DNA of 64,000 nucleotides, from the NCBI RefSeq assembly GCF_037975245.1, contig NC_092568.1, positions 12,111,501 to 12,175,500 on the forward strand, in the 5' to 3' direction. The notes beneath the pieces are model-generated. The model was not told where the DNA came from and ran no database searches. It was given only the letters and a program-made list of their open reading frames with translations. The first letter of the stretch is position 1, and the number at the start of each line of letters is the position of its first letter. The position numbers were made by a program, and so were the translations under genes. The DNA comes from Apostichopus japonicus (taxonomy: Eukaryota > Echinodermata > Holothuroidea > Aspidochirotida > Stichopodidae). This document shows, in pieces, positions 13,401 to 23,400 of the stretch.

Positions 13401-16400
13401 AGCAACTTCTGTAATTTTTTAAATCTGTTTTTGTTTCCATTGATATTGAGCCCTGTTGGTGAGAGTGTCCAAAAGCTCAATTGTTTGTCAATTCTTAAAA
13501 ACCTAAAAATAAAAGTTTTCTTACATTTTACAAGATGTGAAGGATTTTTAATATTTTCTTCCTCCAGGTTGTGAACTTAAAGTCAAACAGGTCGTTGAAG
13601 AATCTTCCGAGGAATACCTGGAGCCGTTTCAAGGAGAGATGGAGAAATTTTTAGATAAAGCCAGGGAGAATGCTGTCAATGTTGAAAAGAAATTAGAAGA
13701 TACCAGAGAGAGGTAGGGCTTTGATGTGTTTGTATGGTTGATAGTGTTGATCACATTATAAATAGTAGGACTTGTATGTATGGTTGTCCATTCTGTGACC
13801 TTACAGAAGTGAGGATTTGTATGGACATACAGAAAGGGCTCATATGGTTGTATGGATATACAAAAAGGGCTCACTAGATTGTATGGATATACTCAAAGGG
13901 CTCATTAGGTTGTATGGACATATAGAAAGGGCTCATATTGGTTGTATGTACAAACATAAAGGGCTCATATGGATGTATTGACATACAGAAAGGGCTCATA
14001 TGGTTGTATGGACATATAGCAAGGGCTCATATGGTTGTATGGACATATAGCAAGGGCTCATATGGTTGTATGGACATACTCAAATGGCTCATATGGTGTA
14101 TGGACACATAAAAATGACTCATATGGTTGTATGGACATACTCAAAGGGCTCATTAGGTTGTATGTACATACAGAAAGGGCTCATATGGTTGTGTGGACAT
14201 ACAGAAAGGGCTCCTATGGTTGTATGTACATACAGAAAGGGCTCATATGGTTGTATGGACATATAGCAAGGACTCATATGGTTGTATGGACATACTCAAA
14301 TGGCTCATATGGTGTATGGACATATAGCAAGGGCTCATATGATTGTATGGACATATAGCAAGGGCTCATATGGTTGTATGCACATACAGAAAGGACTCTT
14401 ATGGTTGTATGGACATATAGAAAGGGCTCATAAGGTTGTATGGACATACAGAAAAGGACTTGTATGGTTGTGAAATTAATTATGGTGCAGATCCATCTTC
14501 CAAACCTGGAGTCTTCAGACAAATTGACGTTCTGTGAAGGTCTTTAAGGGGTCAGTGAGGGGCAAGGGCGAATGGGTTCCACAGGGGGTCCGCAGAAAAA
14601 TTTGGGTCTATAAAAGCCAAAAGGTATCCATCAACATTTTACTGGCTCATATATGCTGTCAAGATGGAGAGTGTAATCTCAGGCGAAAGCATGAAAACTA
14701 AAATTTTCCGGACATCTATCATAGGTATGGTCCGGTTGAGGTCGTATGGTGGTCATACTCAATGGTTGAAGTTTCATAAACATTTCATTTTATCATGGCT
14801 TTCTGAAGATCTGTGGATGGGAAAAGGTTAAAAAGCTATGGGGTGTAGGTCACCTAACAAAAGTACTGCTTGTGTATAAGTTTGGGGATGAAACAGTTTC
14901 AAGCACATTAAGACCTTTAATACATTGGTAAGTGTTTTGCAGATGCCTTTACTGGTGTGATACACATCCTCTAGGTGAGGTCAGGGTTTACATAGAGTTG
15001 CAGAATTGTGATATATATATATCTCACCCCTTATGGAATTAGTAGAATATTTGCGGTAGATTTCATGCCAGCATGCCTGAATTTGTTCAATTTCCTGGTC
15101 TAGGTTTCAAGAGATGGTAAAGTACTTCCACGTCAAGCCCAAGTCTAGTGAGAAGGAAGTCACTCTCAACGCCTTCTTCTCTCTGTGGATGCCTTTCTGT
15201 GAAGATTTCAAAGATTTGTGGAAGAAAGAACTGAGGAGAGCAGCAAAAATGAGGTAAAAACCAACGGAATCCTCTATAAAATAAGATATCTTAAATTCTA
15301 TATGGCTGGCTTGAAAAATCTATACTTTCATTTCAATTTAGTCGAAATGTTTATGTGATGTCTGGTGACTTGACCTTTTTTTTTTTACCTTGTAAAGAGT
15401 GGTAATTTGAAGAAAGAAAAAAAAAATAGAAGGAAAAACAAGAAAACAGAAAATTAAAGTTGAAATCCCAGACAGCTTCAAATTGATTAAGAGTAAAGCC
15501 TAGAGGAATGTTCATAAAATAGATAACATAATATTGATGTGTAAAAGTTAGTTGGCCTGACGTTTGATCCTAGCAGGATCTTTTTCAAAGGCTAAATGAC
15601 AAGCTGCATTGCTGCACCGATGATCTCTTTGCGTTCACCATGCTCATTAACCTGTCTGTATTCTGTGCGTGTTTTTGTCCCTTCTGTTACTGTTACTTGT
15701 CATTTGGCCTTTGAAGAAGATCCTGCTAGGATGGAAATGTCAGGCCAACTTACTTTTACAAATTCTCTTACACAGGCTCTCTAGTGGATAAGCAGTTTCC
15801 TAACAGTTTTATTTTATTTTAACATAATACTTATGTGACAAACAGAATGTTGTTGTATTTGGTATACATGATCTCTTCATGGGTGGCGAAGCTTTTCTGC
15901 TTATATACGCCAGAAGTGTACCAGCTTCTTTTGTAATGCAAATTGAATATGTCTAGGGGGTGTTTGGTCAACAATGCCATCTGTTATGTCTTTTGTAAGA
16001 GCATAACAATATACTGTACAGCCATATGGCATAATGCTGGATATTATATCTACGTGTTGTTAGTTTTGAGAAAGAATGTACAGATTTGGATCAGTAGGCA
16101 GTAACTGAGTTGAGCCAGACAATTTAAGGGTTATGTTTATCTTTATTCTTTTTGAGAGCTACTTTAGGATTACATGATTAATTATATCTGTTGGCAGTTG
16201 GCCACAGATTTATGGGAATTGTTTTGACTTACTGGCATAGTGTTAGATAAAGTAAGATTGCATAAGATTGATAAAGATAAAGATACCTCCTTGGTTTTTT
16301 GAACTATATGAAATGATTGGATCTATTCAGTTAAATACAAAAATGACATCCGCAGATACTTTCTCATGTTAGTATGACCCACATCCAAAACACATATTGG

Positions 16401-18770
16401 TAATTTTGAAAATTGTTGAGTTTATCTCCATTATTTGAAATGATACATGACAATGTTCTTAGTTATGCATTTTAAAGGATTTTTAGTATTAAATGTTATT
16501 TGTCTAAAATTCGCTCTCTCAAACAAACAATAAACAATATAAAATACTGCTAATAATGAAGCACAAAAAGATGTTTTAGAAACAAAGACAGTACTTTCAA
16601 GTGGAAGGTTTAGTCAATTCAGCAAGACTTAATAGAACTCTAAAAACTGAAGATCGATGTAAGACTTGCAAGTTTATGTATGGAATTGCTACAAGAGACG
16701 GCATCGTTGTTCATTTAAAAAAAAATCATTTGACTCTGAGTAAACTCTATCTGTAAAGCTTGTAAAGACAAGTTAAGCAGATGCAAGCCATGATGAGAGA
16801 CACCATCTTTGTTTCAGATCCACATCCAAGATCAGGGCTGTAAGAAGTTATTACCAGCCAGTGAGTGAATAAGCCAGGATATAAGTACTTGATCGTCATT
16901 GGTTAATGATTTCCTACCCATTCTGCCAGAGACCCCCCTCCCTATGTGTTCTAATCTGTGTTTAGGTGATACTTTGTTGATATCGCAGAATGTAAAAGCC
17001 TTTTTAGGAATCTGAAAACTAGCATTTATTTTATGATTTTCTGTTTATCTTCAGACTACAAAGAGATGAGAAGATGATTGAACAAAGATTAGAAGGGAAG
17101 AGAGCATCGATACGAAAGTCATCCATGAAGGCAGGTGGTCTGGTGAGTAATAGTAAAACAATATTATATTATGAATTATCCATAAAGGCAGGTGGTCTAG
17201 TGAGAAATAGTAAAACAACATTCCATTATGAATTATCCATGAAGGCAGGTGGTCTGGTGAGTAATAGTAAAACAAAATTATATTATGAATTATCCATGAA
17301 GGCAGGTGGTCTGGTGAGTAATAGTAAAACAATAGTCTATTATGAATTATCCATGAAGGCAGGTGGTCTGGTGAGTAATAGTAAAACAATATTATATTAT
17401 GAATTATCCATGAAGGCAGGTGGTCTGGTGAGTAATAGTAAAACAATAGTCTATTATGAATTATCCATGAAGGCAGGTGGTCTGGTGAGTAATAGTAAAA
17501 CAATATTCATTCATACTTAGTAAAGATTCCTAAATCCTATTGGTCCATTCAGGTCAGCTGACCGTGGTTAATCCTGTGAGTAACGCACGGTAAAATTACG
17601 GGGCATCACTTTAATAAATCTTTGGTTATATGTAACCAAAAATGTTTTGTTTTATGAATTTTCCCCCACACAAATGGTAGTGTATGAATGAACGGGGTTA
17701 ATCAACGGTCTAGCGTGCGTTACTCACATGATTAATGCACTCCGGGTGTTAATGCTATCGCTGGATGCACTCGGGCTCCGCCCTCGTGCATCGCTTGCAT
17801 TATCCCCCGATCGTGCATTAATCCTGTGAGTAACACACGCTAGACAGTTGATTAACCCCTTATTCCATTATGAATGGTTCAGAAATATTCAAGCATAACA
17901 TGTATATCATGCAGCATGTGATCGTGTGAGCAACAGTAAAACAACCCTCCAACATGATGTGGCAGGTGGTCTGATGATAAATACAATGTTACACAGTATG
18001 GAAGGTACTGTGGCTTTTGACTGGTGCCCCCCCCCCCCGCAAAGAAATGGCTGTATAGGGATTGCCACCAGCTCAGGGCTGGGTAGCTCAGTTGGTAGAG
18101 CACTGGGCTTGTAAACCAGAGGGTCGCTGGTTCGAAAACCCATGCTTACCATAAAGCTCTTTCCTCATTTCCATCTTATAATTGTATGTAGGTTTAGAAC
18201 TTAAAAATTTCCCATTCAGTTTTGTATTATTCATTTATACTTATGTAATTATGCTCTTTGCACTTTTCCATCGATAAATAATGAAGTAAAAACAAGTCAT
18301 AATCCGACGTGGTGGCAGGACTGATGAATAAATTCAAAACATACCAGTCTATTATGATGGCAGGTAGTCTAAGTAACATTGTTGGGAAGCTATCAAAATT
18401 CTGATGATAATAATTTGGATGATCCTTACAATTGAAATGAGTTTTATTCAGGTTTGTAGCTGTGGCTTTAAACTGAACTGATTGTTTTCCCCCTGTAATG
18501 ACGTAAGGAATAGACTCATCTTTTCATTGATCATACAATGACATAAGCGATTCGAGTGTGAGAATCACAAACGCTCGGGCCTCTCAAGTTCAGAAAACAC
18601 ATCTGGAATGTTTACATTTTTATGATAAGATCCCCTGAAAGTCAGTGCGAAGGAAATCAACAGTGTAAAGTGGAGATGCTGTAATGTATATTTGTATATG
18701 TTGTTTTATTTAACAGAAGTCAAAACTGATGATGCAAAGGAGTATGGACTTGACCAAACCAGTCGAGTGA
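1310..18770 (+). CDS. FMN2: Formin (FMN1/FMN2/Cappuccino type), 3' part, 11 exons
   Basis: Actin nucleation and elongation factor; this is the FH2-domain end of the gene, and the 5' exons lie before the window. Exons: 1310-1459, 2769-2848, 3760-3889, 6297-6369, 7630-7703, 8493-8552, 11794-11914, 13568-13712, 15104-15253, 17055-17142, 18717-18770. All have AG/GT borders and sum to 1125 nt, giving 374 residues plus stop with no frame break. Landmarks in order: [21 protein letters not shown], the FH2 signature GNYMN then RTRGQADGF and [21 protein letters not shown], and [18 protein letters not shown]. The KPK..EKEV.(P/L)NAFFS.W block and the short basic tail (GGLKSKLMMQ) point to the FMN family rather than DIAPH, DAAM or FHOD. 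By family knowledge the tail binds the Spire KIND domain. The symbol is by family; an invertebrate gene is expected to be co-orthologous to FMN1 and FMN2. Confidence 0.93.
1460..2768 (+). other. Formin intron A-B
   Basis: Holds a G-rich tract (1725-1760), a C/T-rich tract (1925-1975) and AT-rich DNA. A 142-codon ORF at 1584-2012 crosses both low-complexity tracts and is not a supported gene. No exon seen. Confidence 0.7.
2769..2848 (+). CDS. Formin exon B (FH2)
   Basis: 80 nt. Acceptor cccccttccag, donor gtaaga. Encodes [18 protein letters not shown] and ends in the codon pair shared with exon C (PEQ-FLHE), the LDKPEQF motif typical of FMN-type FH2 domains. Confidence 0.92.
2849..3759 (+). 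other. Formin intron B-C
   Basis: AT-rich intron with no recognisable repeat or exon. Confidence 0.7.
3760..3889 (+). CDS. Formin exon C (FH2)
   Basis: 130 nt. Begins [17 protein letters not shown] and ends NILQDIME. Acceptor ctcggtag, donor GAA|gttagt. The last 19 nt of this exon together with the donor start a 13-copy tandem array in the following intron. Confidence 0.92.
3871..4895 (+). repeat. 77-bp tandem repeat built on the exon C donor
   Basis: The unit contains ctgcaggacattatggaa followed by gttagta. The first copy is the true end of exon C (3871-3889). Twelve further near-identical copies follow at 76-82 bp spacing, then a truncated one near 4890. Each full copy re-creates the exon end and its 5' splice site. 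One copy near 4505 has ctgccgg and attaggg changes. The unit is not a multiple of three. Confidence 0.95.
4896..6296 (+). other. Formin intron C-D, downstream part
   Basis: AT-rich intron after the 77-bp array, with a C-run near 6205. No exon supported; the ORF at 5468-5734 has no conserved features. Confidence 0.65.
6297..6369 (+). CDS. Formin exon D (FH2 core, GNYMN)
   Basis: 73 nt. Encodes [20 protein letters not shown] then YMNG. Acceptor ctttcctgcag, donor gtaaag. GNYMN is the best-known FH2 signature. A codon split with exon E gives NGGN. Confidence 0.95.
6370..7629 (+). other. Formin intron D-E
   Basis: AT-rich intron; nothing beyond short chance ORFs is seen. Confidence 0.65.
7630..7703 (+). 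CDS. Formin exon E (FH2 core, RGQADGF)
   Basis: 74 nt. Encodes [20 protein letters not shown] then VKSA. Donor gtaagt. The acceptor (tcaactgaag) has a weak pyrimidine tract but is fixed by the reading frame and by family conservation. Confidence 0.93.
7704..8492 (+). other. Formin intron E-F
   Basis: AT-rich intron with no repeat or exon recognised. Confidence 0.65.
8493..8552 (+). CDS. Formin exon F
   Basis: 60 nt, phase 0-0. Encodes [20 protein letters not shown]. Acceptor tcttccatag, donor gtaaga. Corresponds to the DN..SLL..I...YLR helix that follows the FH2 KLKDVKS motif. Confidence 0.92.
8553..9690 (+). other. Formin intron F-G, 5' part
   Basis: AT-rich intron with no supported exon. 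It runs up to the transposon-like element that begins near 9702. Confidence 0.6.
9702..11420. mobile_element. Non-autonomous inverted-repeat element in a formin intron
   Basis: The left end reads caaccctttttaatt followed by a segment rich in ggtcgcc, tggcgact and gatcgccac. The right end carries the reverse complement: gatcgccac, tggcgact, ggtcgcc, then aattaaaaagggttg. The two ends form diverged terminal inverted repeats of about 130 bp, each next to a C-run. The interior (about 9929-9985) has ggttgggcgatgtatcga and tatcgcgata, a style seen at hAT-like element ends. No transposase ORF. Family assignment is a guess. Confidence 0.55.
11421..11793 (+). other. Formin intron F-G, 3' part
   Basis: C-run followed by AT-rich intron up to the exon G acceptor; no other feature seen. 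Confidence 0.6.
11794..11914 (+). CDS. Formin exon G
   Basis: 121 nt. Encodes [20 protein letters not shown] and then an Lys/Asp-rich helix ending KRDIK. Acceptor is a long T tract ending tattag; donor gtattt. FPLP followed by a K.ED...L.KL..D.K helix matches FMN-type FH2 C-terminal sequence. Confidence 0.92.
11915..13567 (+). other. Formin intron G-H
   Basis: Contains a purine tract of GGAGGG repeats at 12680-12750, which creates overlapping spurious ORFs on both strands, an AT microsatellite near 12790, and a single TGACGTCA at 13285-13292. No exon supported. Confidence 0.7.
12680..12750 (+). repeat. GGAGGG purine tract
   Basis: More than ten runs of three or four G separated by single or double A over 70 bp, a candidate for G-quadruplex or triplex DNA. 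It sits mid-intron. Confidence 0.85.
13568..13712 (+). CDS. Formin exon H
   Basis: 145 nt. Encodes [20 protein letters not shown] and a predicted long charged helix ([20 protein letters not shown]), the coiled-coil-like part of the FH2 post region. Acceptor cttcctccag, donor gtaggg. Confidence 0.92.
13820..14470 (+). repeat. 31-bp minisatellite just downstream of exon H
   Basis: The unit is about agggctcatatggttgtatg plus gacatacagaa, with some 30-bp and variant copies, roughly 20 copies. It starts about 100 bp past the exon H donor. Because 31 is not a multiple of three, the ORFs running through it cycle through frames and are artefacts. Confidence 0.93.
14471..15103 (+). other. Formin intron H-I, 3' part
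   Basis: AT-rich intron after the 31-bp array; no further feature is seen before the exon I acceptor. Confidence 0.6.
15104..15253 (+). CDS. Formin exon I (FH2 end)
   Basis: 150 nt. Encodes [27 protein letters not shown] and [15 protein letters not shown]. The KPK..EKEV..NAFFS.W block is diagnostic of the FMN group. Acceptor tttcctggtctag, donor gtaaaa. Confidence 0.93.
15254..17054 (+). other. Formin intron I-J
   Basis: AT-rich intron containing the fold-back element at 15551-15808; no exon supported. Confidence 0.65.
15551..15808. mobile_element. Fold-back (inverted-repeat) element
   Basis: Arms at 15551-15605 (gttggcctgacgtttgatcc...) and 15696-15750 (...gatcctgctaggat..caggccaac) are about 55-bp inverted repeats separated by 90 bp. 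A right shoulder, tacttttacaaattctctta then cacaggctctctagtggata, extends to about 15808. The same right arm plus shoulder recurs at 34290-34360, 34871-34962 and 52465-52556, so this is a dispersed repeat family. It has no coding capacity. Confidence 0.75.
17055..17142 (+). CDS. Formin exon J (basic tail, FSI part 1)
   Basis: 88 nt. Encodes [20 protein letters not shown] then KSSMKAGGL. Acceptor atcttcag, donor CTG|gtgagt. The end of the exon and its donor are the first of seven 57-bp repeats. The six later repeats stay in the exon's frame, so later donors could be used without breaking the ORF. Confidence 0.88.
17122..17520 (+). repeat. 57-bp tandem repeat built on the exon J donor, in frame
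   Basis: Seven exact-length 57-bp units start at 17122, 17179, 17236, 17293, 17350, 17407 and 17464. The unit contains tccatgaaggcaggtggtct then g|gtgagtaatagtaaaac. Copy 1 straddles the true exon end. Copies 3-7 retain GTGAGT; copy 2 has ctagtgaga. With a 57-bp unit the exon J frame stays open through all copies (19-residue unit [17 protein letters not shown]) to a TAG at 17518-17520. Confidence 0.95.
17521..18716 (+). other. Formin last intron, downstream part
   Basis: Holds CpG-bearing sequence with an imperfect palindrome (about 17570-17860, recurring gtgagtaac/gttactcac and tgcatta motifs), a C-run at 18029 and a tRNA-like SINE head at 18078-18145. No exon. Confidence 0.6.
18078..18145 (+). 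mobile_element. tRNA-Thr(TGT)-derived SINE head or tRNA pseudogene
   Basis: A box tagctcagttggtagag (18084-18100), an anticodon arm with loop CTTGTAA (anticodon TGT), and a B-box-like ggttcgaaaacc (18129-18140) carrying one extra base. The acceptor and T stems do not pair properly, so a working tRNA is unlikely. A tRNA-derived SINE or pseudogene fits better. Confidence 0.65.
18717..18770 (+). CDS. Formin last coding exon (FSI part 2, stop)
   Basis: 54 nt including TGA at 18768-18770. Acceptor tttatttaacag. Encodes [17 protein letters not shown]. Joined to exon J it reads AGGLKSKLMMQ, similar in spacing and charge to the C-terminal FSI motif of FMN proteins (Gly, hydrophobic, Lys, x, Lys). 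Confidence 0.85.
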   Translation, partial: KSKLMMQRSMDLTKPVE

Positions 18771-20035
18771 AAGTGACCAATATTCGTGTGAGTTCTTCAG
18801 GAGGTCATCTGGGACCCATCTTGCATGACCTTATCGGCGGGGTTCAGATATGCTACTTGACCTAACCGTATCTGGGCTTGACCACTTTCGTATGTCTCTA
18901 TATTGATCAGATCTAGCAGTAAATTTGTTGTGCGTTAGTAAACAAAATTAACAACATATTATAGCAAAACAAACAATATTTCACCAGTGAAAGCATTATT
19001 TGCACTTTTGCAATTTAAAAGTGGTTGAATCAGATCCATTGTGTTTGTGCTCTGTACGATATCATCGAAAAATCATATGTCCGTTAAAAGTAGCTGCCCG
19101 ACAAACAGAGGCTCTATGAAGATGCAAAAATTTGTAAGTCAGTTATCCTAATGGCCTAGGACCCCCTTGGGTCAACATTAAGCATAATTAAGATGAGGTT
19201 AATATATCAATATGAGCTTCCTATTGTGTATGACATTTTGAACTATGCAGAGTATTAAAGGCAGTGTTGTGTCTAAAGTAGTGCAAGATTTTAACGTTAA
19301 ATTAATATCGCAATGAATTTTGTTTTTCGTATATGTAATGACCATGTGGTGCCTTAATTTAATCAATGTGAACTGTTAGTGACTTTATGTATTTTAACAA
19401 GACTTGCCTTAATGGAAACAACTTTTCTGATTACTCGACTATTTTTTTCAGCACACATTACTACTGCAAGTCATTGTCTTAAGTATTTTCAGCGCAAATT
19501 AATATCAGAGATAATTTCCACGTCTGCTAAAAGACAGACAACACCACACGATTGTTAAATGTCTGGGTTTCAGTAACATAGTTGGACAGTGGAGGACAGC
19601 CGTCATTCAAAGTCATTCCAAATGTATTTTCAAAAGGCTGAAATTATCTAAGAACTTTTGAAACAATCTGTTTGAATGTTGCAGATCTTGAGTTGGCCAA
19701 CAGCGACATAAGCGACATAATTTTTGTTTCCTTGTTTGTAAGTATCTTCAGCAGCAGTTACTCTCTTAATATTTGAGTCGAATCGTTGCAGAAAGAAATT
19801 TTTACTTTTTTAAGTTCTAAGTGACAAAACACATTTTCCCTGTCAGGCACTTTCTTTATTAAAAAAATAAAACAAAAGTGACAGCCTGATATAGACAAGT
19901 TTTATATTTTGATATGAAAAACAGATTGTGGTCCAGATTACACTAGTATTCGATGCATAATTACCTGTACACAAAATTCACTATCGTGGGGTTGTACTCA
20001 TATTTGGAGAATATTGGAATGGAAGTATAGGAGGT
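18771..20035 (+). other. Formin 3' UTR / 3' flank
   Basis: AT-rich sequence after the stop with no further exon. The 3' UTR end is unknown. An AATAAA at 21411-21416 is one possible poly(A) signal, but several A-rich candidates exist. Confidence 0.5.
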
Positions 20036-20039
20036 ACTA

Positions 20040-20460
20040 GTACAAAATTAGGTACTCATGCTTGTAGCCTTGTACTACTGGTACTCATAACCATACCAAA
20101 GGGAGTCCTACTTGTATTAGGTACTCATGCTGGTTGTCTTGTACTACTGGTACTCATACCAGGGAATCCTACTTGTATTAGGTACTCATGCTGGTAGCCT
20201 TGTACTACTGGTACTCATAATCATACCGAAGGGAGTCCTACTTGTATTAGGTACTCATGCTGGTTGTCTTGTACTACTGGTACTCATAACAATACCAAAG
20301 GGAATCCTACTTGTATTAGGTACTCATGCTTGTAGCCTTGTACTACTGGTACTCATACCAGGGAATCCTACTTGTATTAGGTACTCATGCTGGTTGCCTT
20401 GTACTACTGGTACTCATAACAATACCAAAGGGAATCCTACTTGTATTTAGGTACTCAATC
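20040..20460 (+). repeat. 60/69-bp minisatellite
   Basis: Units share ggtactcatgctggttgtct, tgtactactggtactcat and aatcctacttgtatta, in long (with taacaataccaaag) and short (with accag) forms that roughly alternate, about six units. The lengths are multiples of three or nearly so, which produces a spurious 107-codon ORF. Confidence 0.92.
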
Positions 20461-23400
20461 TGTGGTACTCGTTACTACAAGTCGGCTATGGTCTGTATTC
20501 ATTCATCACAAGACTACATTGAGTGTCTGCGATATGTTTACCTTAGGCTTTGCACTCTTTCGGTAACATGTCTCTGTCTCTGAGGAATACGTACACAAGA
20601 GTCTTGTGGAGTACTTCGTCTCAGTTTAGCGATATGTTAGTGGTCCTCTATTTTTTCCTTTACTTTTCAAACTTTTCTTTCTTTTGACCTAAAATATGGT
20701 ACAAAGTTCAATGCAACCTTATCGCTTCCCAAATTATCTACATTTCTCTGCATGATGTATAGCTCAGTAAAAAGATCTTCTATTAAAAACCGACAATGTG
20801 TGTACATTCAGGAAGAATATTTTAAAGGACTTTGGTGGTTGTCCCTCTGACGACCTGGTCCTGCTTGTTCGGTTGTCTGTAAAGGAAATTAAGATGTCCA
20901 ATAAAACAAAACAGAAAAATGTAGCAAAGTGACAAAGAATGACAAATACTACGAAGATGGAAGGAGAGATTTATAGACATGGTGGATAGATTTCAATTTT
21001 CAAGTTTAATTTCAAATTTATTTCTCATATGTTTGTACAAGAGTAGTACAAACCTAACATTACAGTAGGAAGGTTAACATATGAAGGACACTGGAAAAAC
21101 AGCAAGGCTGTTATCTCAGCTTGTGACCAGTAGAACAGTAGCTTTGGGCCAGTTAGTAAAACTCTCTTGCAGGTGGATCCTAGGCCTACCGTTATTTTTG
21201 TCTTAATGTCAGTAACTCCAAAGTGATGGAGGGGAACACCAGTTTATCCTTTTACCTATTTGGGGGTATCGAGTTACAATTCAATGAGAACTCAATGCAA
21301 ACGACTATTCGTTAGCCGGACAACCACCTCCAGAGCTTGTTACGGTTGTTTCGAATATATATATGGTCGTCTCAGATGACCATTAAAAAATGTGTTTGTT
21401 ATTCGTTATTAATAAACTTTTCTTAATATATAGTTTACACTTCATTCTTTCACTCCAAAAATTCTTTCTTCCAATATGATGAGGATTTGTTATACTGGAT
21501 TATTGATCTGTTTAGTCTTAACCACAGAAAGACAAAATGAAGATATTGGATCGACTGATAACAGCTCTTGAAATTACTGCTTTCCTCAGAACCTGTATCT
21601 TGAATGAGATGGTGTTTCCCTTTAACCCTTTATCCACTCTATATCAACAATAAGGCGGATTCAAATATTTTAAAATTGTAAGTCTGGAAGCTCTTAGGAA
21701 TTTCATGGTACAAATTTTGGGCTCAAAGTAAATGGTCTTTAAGATTGAATGTTGATTTGGCAAATTTTCCATGATCTATGTCCTAGGGTGTTCTTCAAAT
21801 CAGTTGCTAAAATGTTCCCATTTTGGACTAAAATTTGCCAAAAATTTGCCTGTTTTGAACACATTTAGTGTTTCCCCATGTTTGTGAGGTGGTTTTGCCA
21901 AATATTAGCTAACATATTAATTCTACTGCCAAGTATCGGACTTTCAATTTACAGTTAAGAGATTACTAAAAAAAGTATGACAATTGATAAACTATTTAGA
22001 TCGTAAATGATATTTAAGTTCATTCCTAGTTTTATTTTCATCACAGTGCAATACAGAATGTTGCCTTTCGATTATTAAATGGTAGTTTATTCCAACAAGA
22101 GGTGAAATGTCTTCCAGTAATACTAATGAAATTATTACCAAATAAAAGCCATTCCTAATAAACTTCTACTTGCTATGTGTTAATCATGTTCCATTACTCG
22201 TTGTGCCTTTTGACGGTTAAAACTCTTTATTAAAGATTGGGAATGCAAAAAAATCACCAACCTTAACATTTTGGCAACATTTAGTATGTATCAAGCAGCT
22301 TTAATAATATGTGTGCTCTTTCTGATGGGTAATTTTCATGAAGAAAGCATTTTTACCAAGCTTCACCCATAACTAGGTTTTTATTGGCCACATTGTGAAA
22401 AGCCTATGGATATTCATTTGCTTGAATCGAATATTAAGAGCGGCCTGAGCATTTTGAGTTGATTTCATTTAATGTTGTTAAATTTGAATATTCTCTTAAA
22501 AACAGACATCTGAAATTAGAAGAAATAATTATGACTTAGTGGTTTACAATAGTCGACTTATTTCCATAATTTTAACATTTGCTCTGCTGTTCTTATTTGT
22601 CATCAAGAGCAGAAAAAAATGTAGGCTATTCACCAATATGTTATATCATTTTGTTATGAAGACAGATATGTCATTTGAATATGTATGAAACCACAGTGTT
22701 TGCTTACCCAATTATCCACATTCCTGCTAGCATATGTCCATAGATTGTGTCCTTGTTTGTGTAGGATACATATCTAGGAACTGTGTTCTCCTGTTCACGA
22801 GAAGGCACTTTCTGTAACATATATATTTTTACGATTGAGCATATCTGTGATAATAGGATTTTTTTTTTTTTAAATGTGCGCAGCTAATGGGAAGTGCACC
22901 TTTTGGGATAGTATTAAATTAAAGGCAACCTCCTGTTCTGTAAAATTGGTGTAAAATGCTAAACGATGCCTTAATTTTCATATATTCTTGGTATATGTAT
23001 CTTTGCAGTTGACCAGATTTATATTCCATGGCAGATATTTCTTTCAATAATTACTTCATTTGCATGCCTATTCAGTATATCGGTTCAAATAGAGTTTGTA
23101 AAGTACTTAGTATTTAAAAAGATATAGTTTGGATTAATGTGTAGAATGCATCTAAAAACCAAGCTGCTTATTTTTGAAGTTTCTCTTTAAAAACAAAAGG
23201 ATACAATTTAGAAGCATGTACAGGAAGAAAAGTTTAGTTTATTTACAGGTATTTATATAAATCTAAAGTGTGTGTGTTTGATATGTAATGGCCTTGTTTA
23301 TTATTACTATTATTATTGCATTTTTTTTGACATGTTGTTAACAACAGTAGTTGTGCATGGAACATGTTATTACAATATAACAAAGAGAAAAAAATATTTT

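Noticed and set aside
13820-14522. ORFs up to 107 codons across the 31-bp minisatellite
   Set aside because: The repeat length is not a multiple of three, so the ORFs change frame from unit to unit and are artefacts of stop-free repeat sequence.
17051-17503. 150-codon minus-strand ORF opposite formin exon J
   Set aside because: Shadow of the 57-bp in-frame array; the plus strand has the real exon and splice sites.
18078-18145. Functional tRNA-Thr gene
   Set aside because: A box and anticodon loop are good, but the T arm has an extra base and the acceptor stem does not pair, so a SINE head or pseudogene is preferred.
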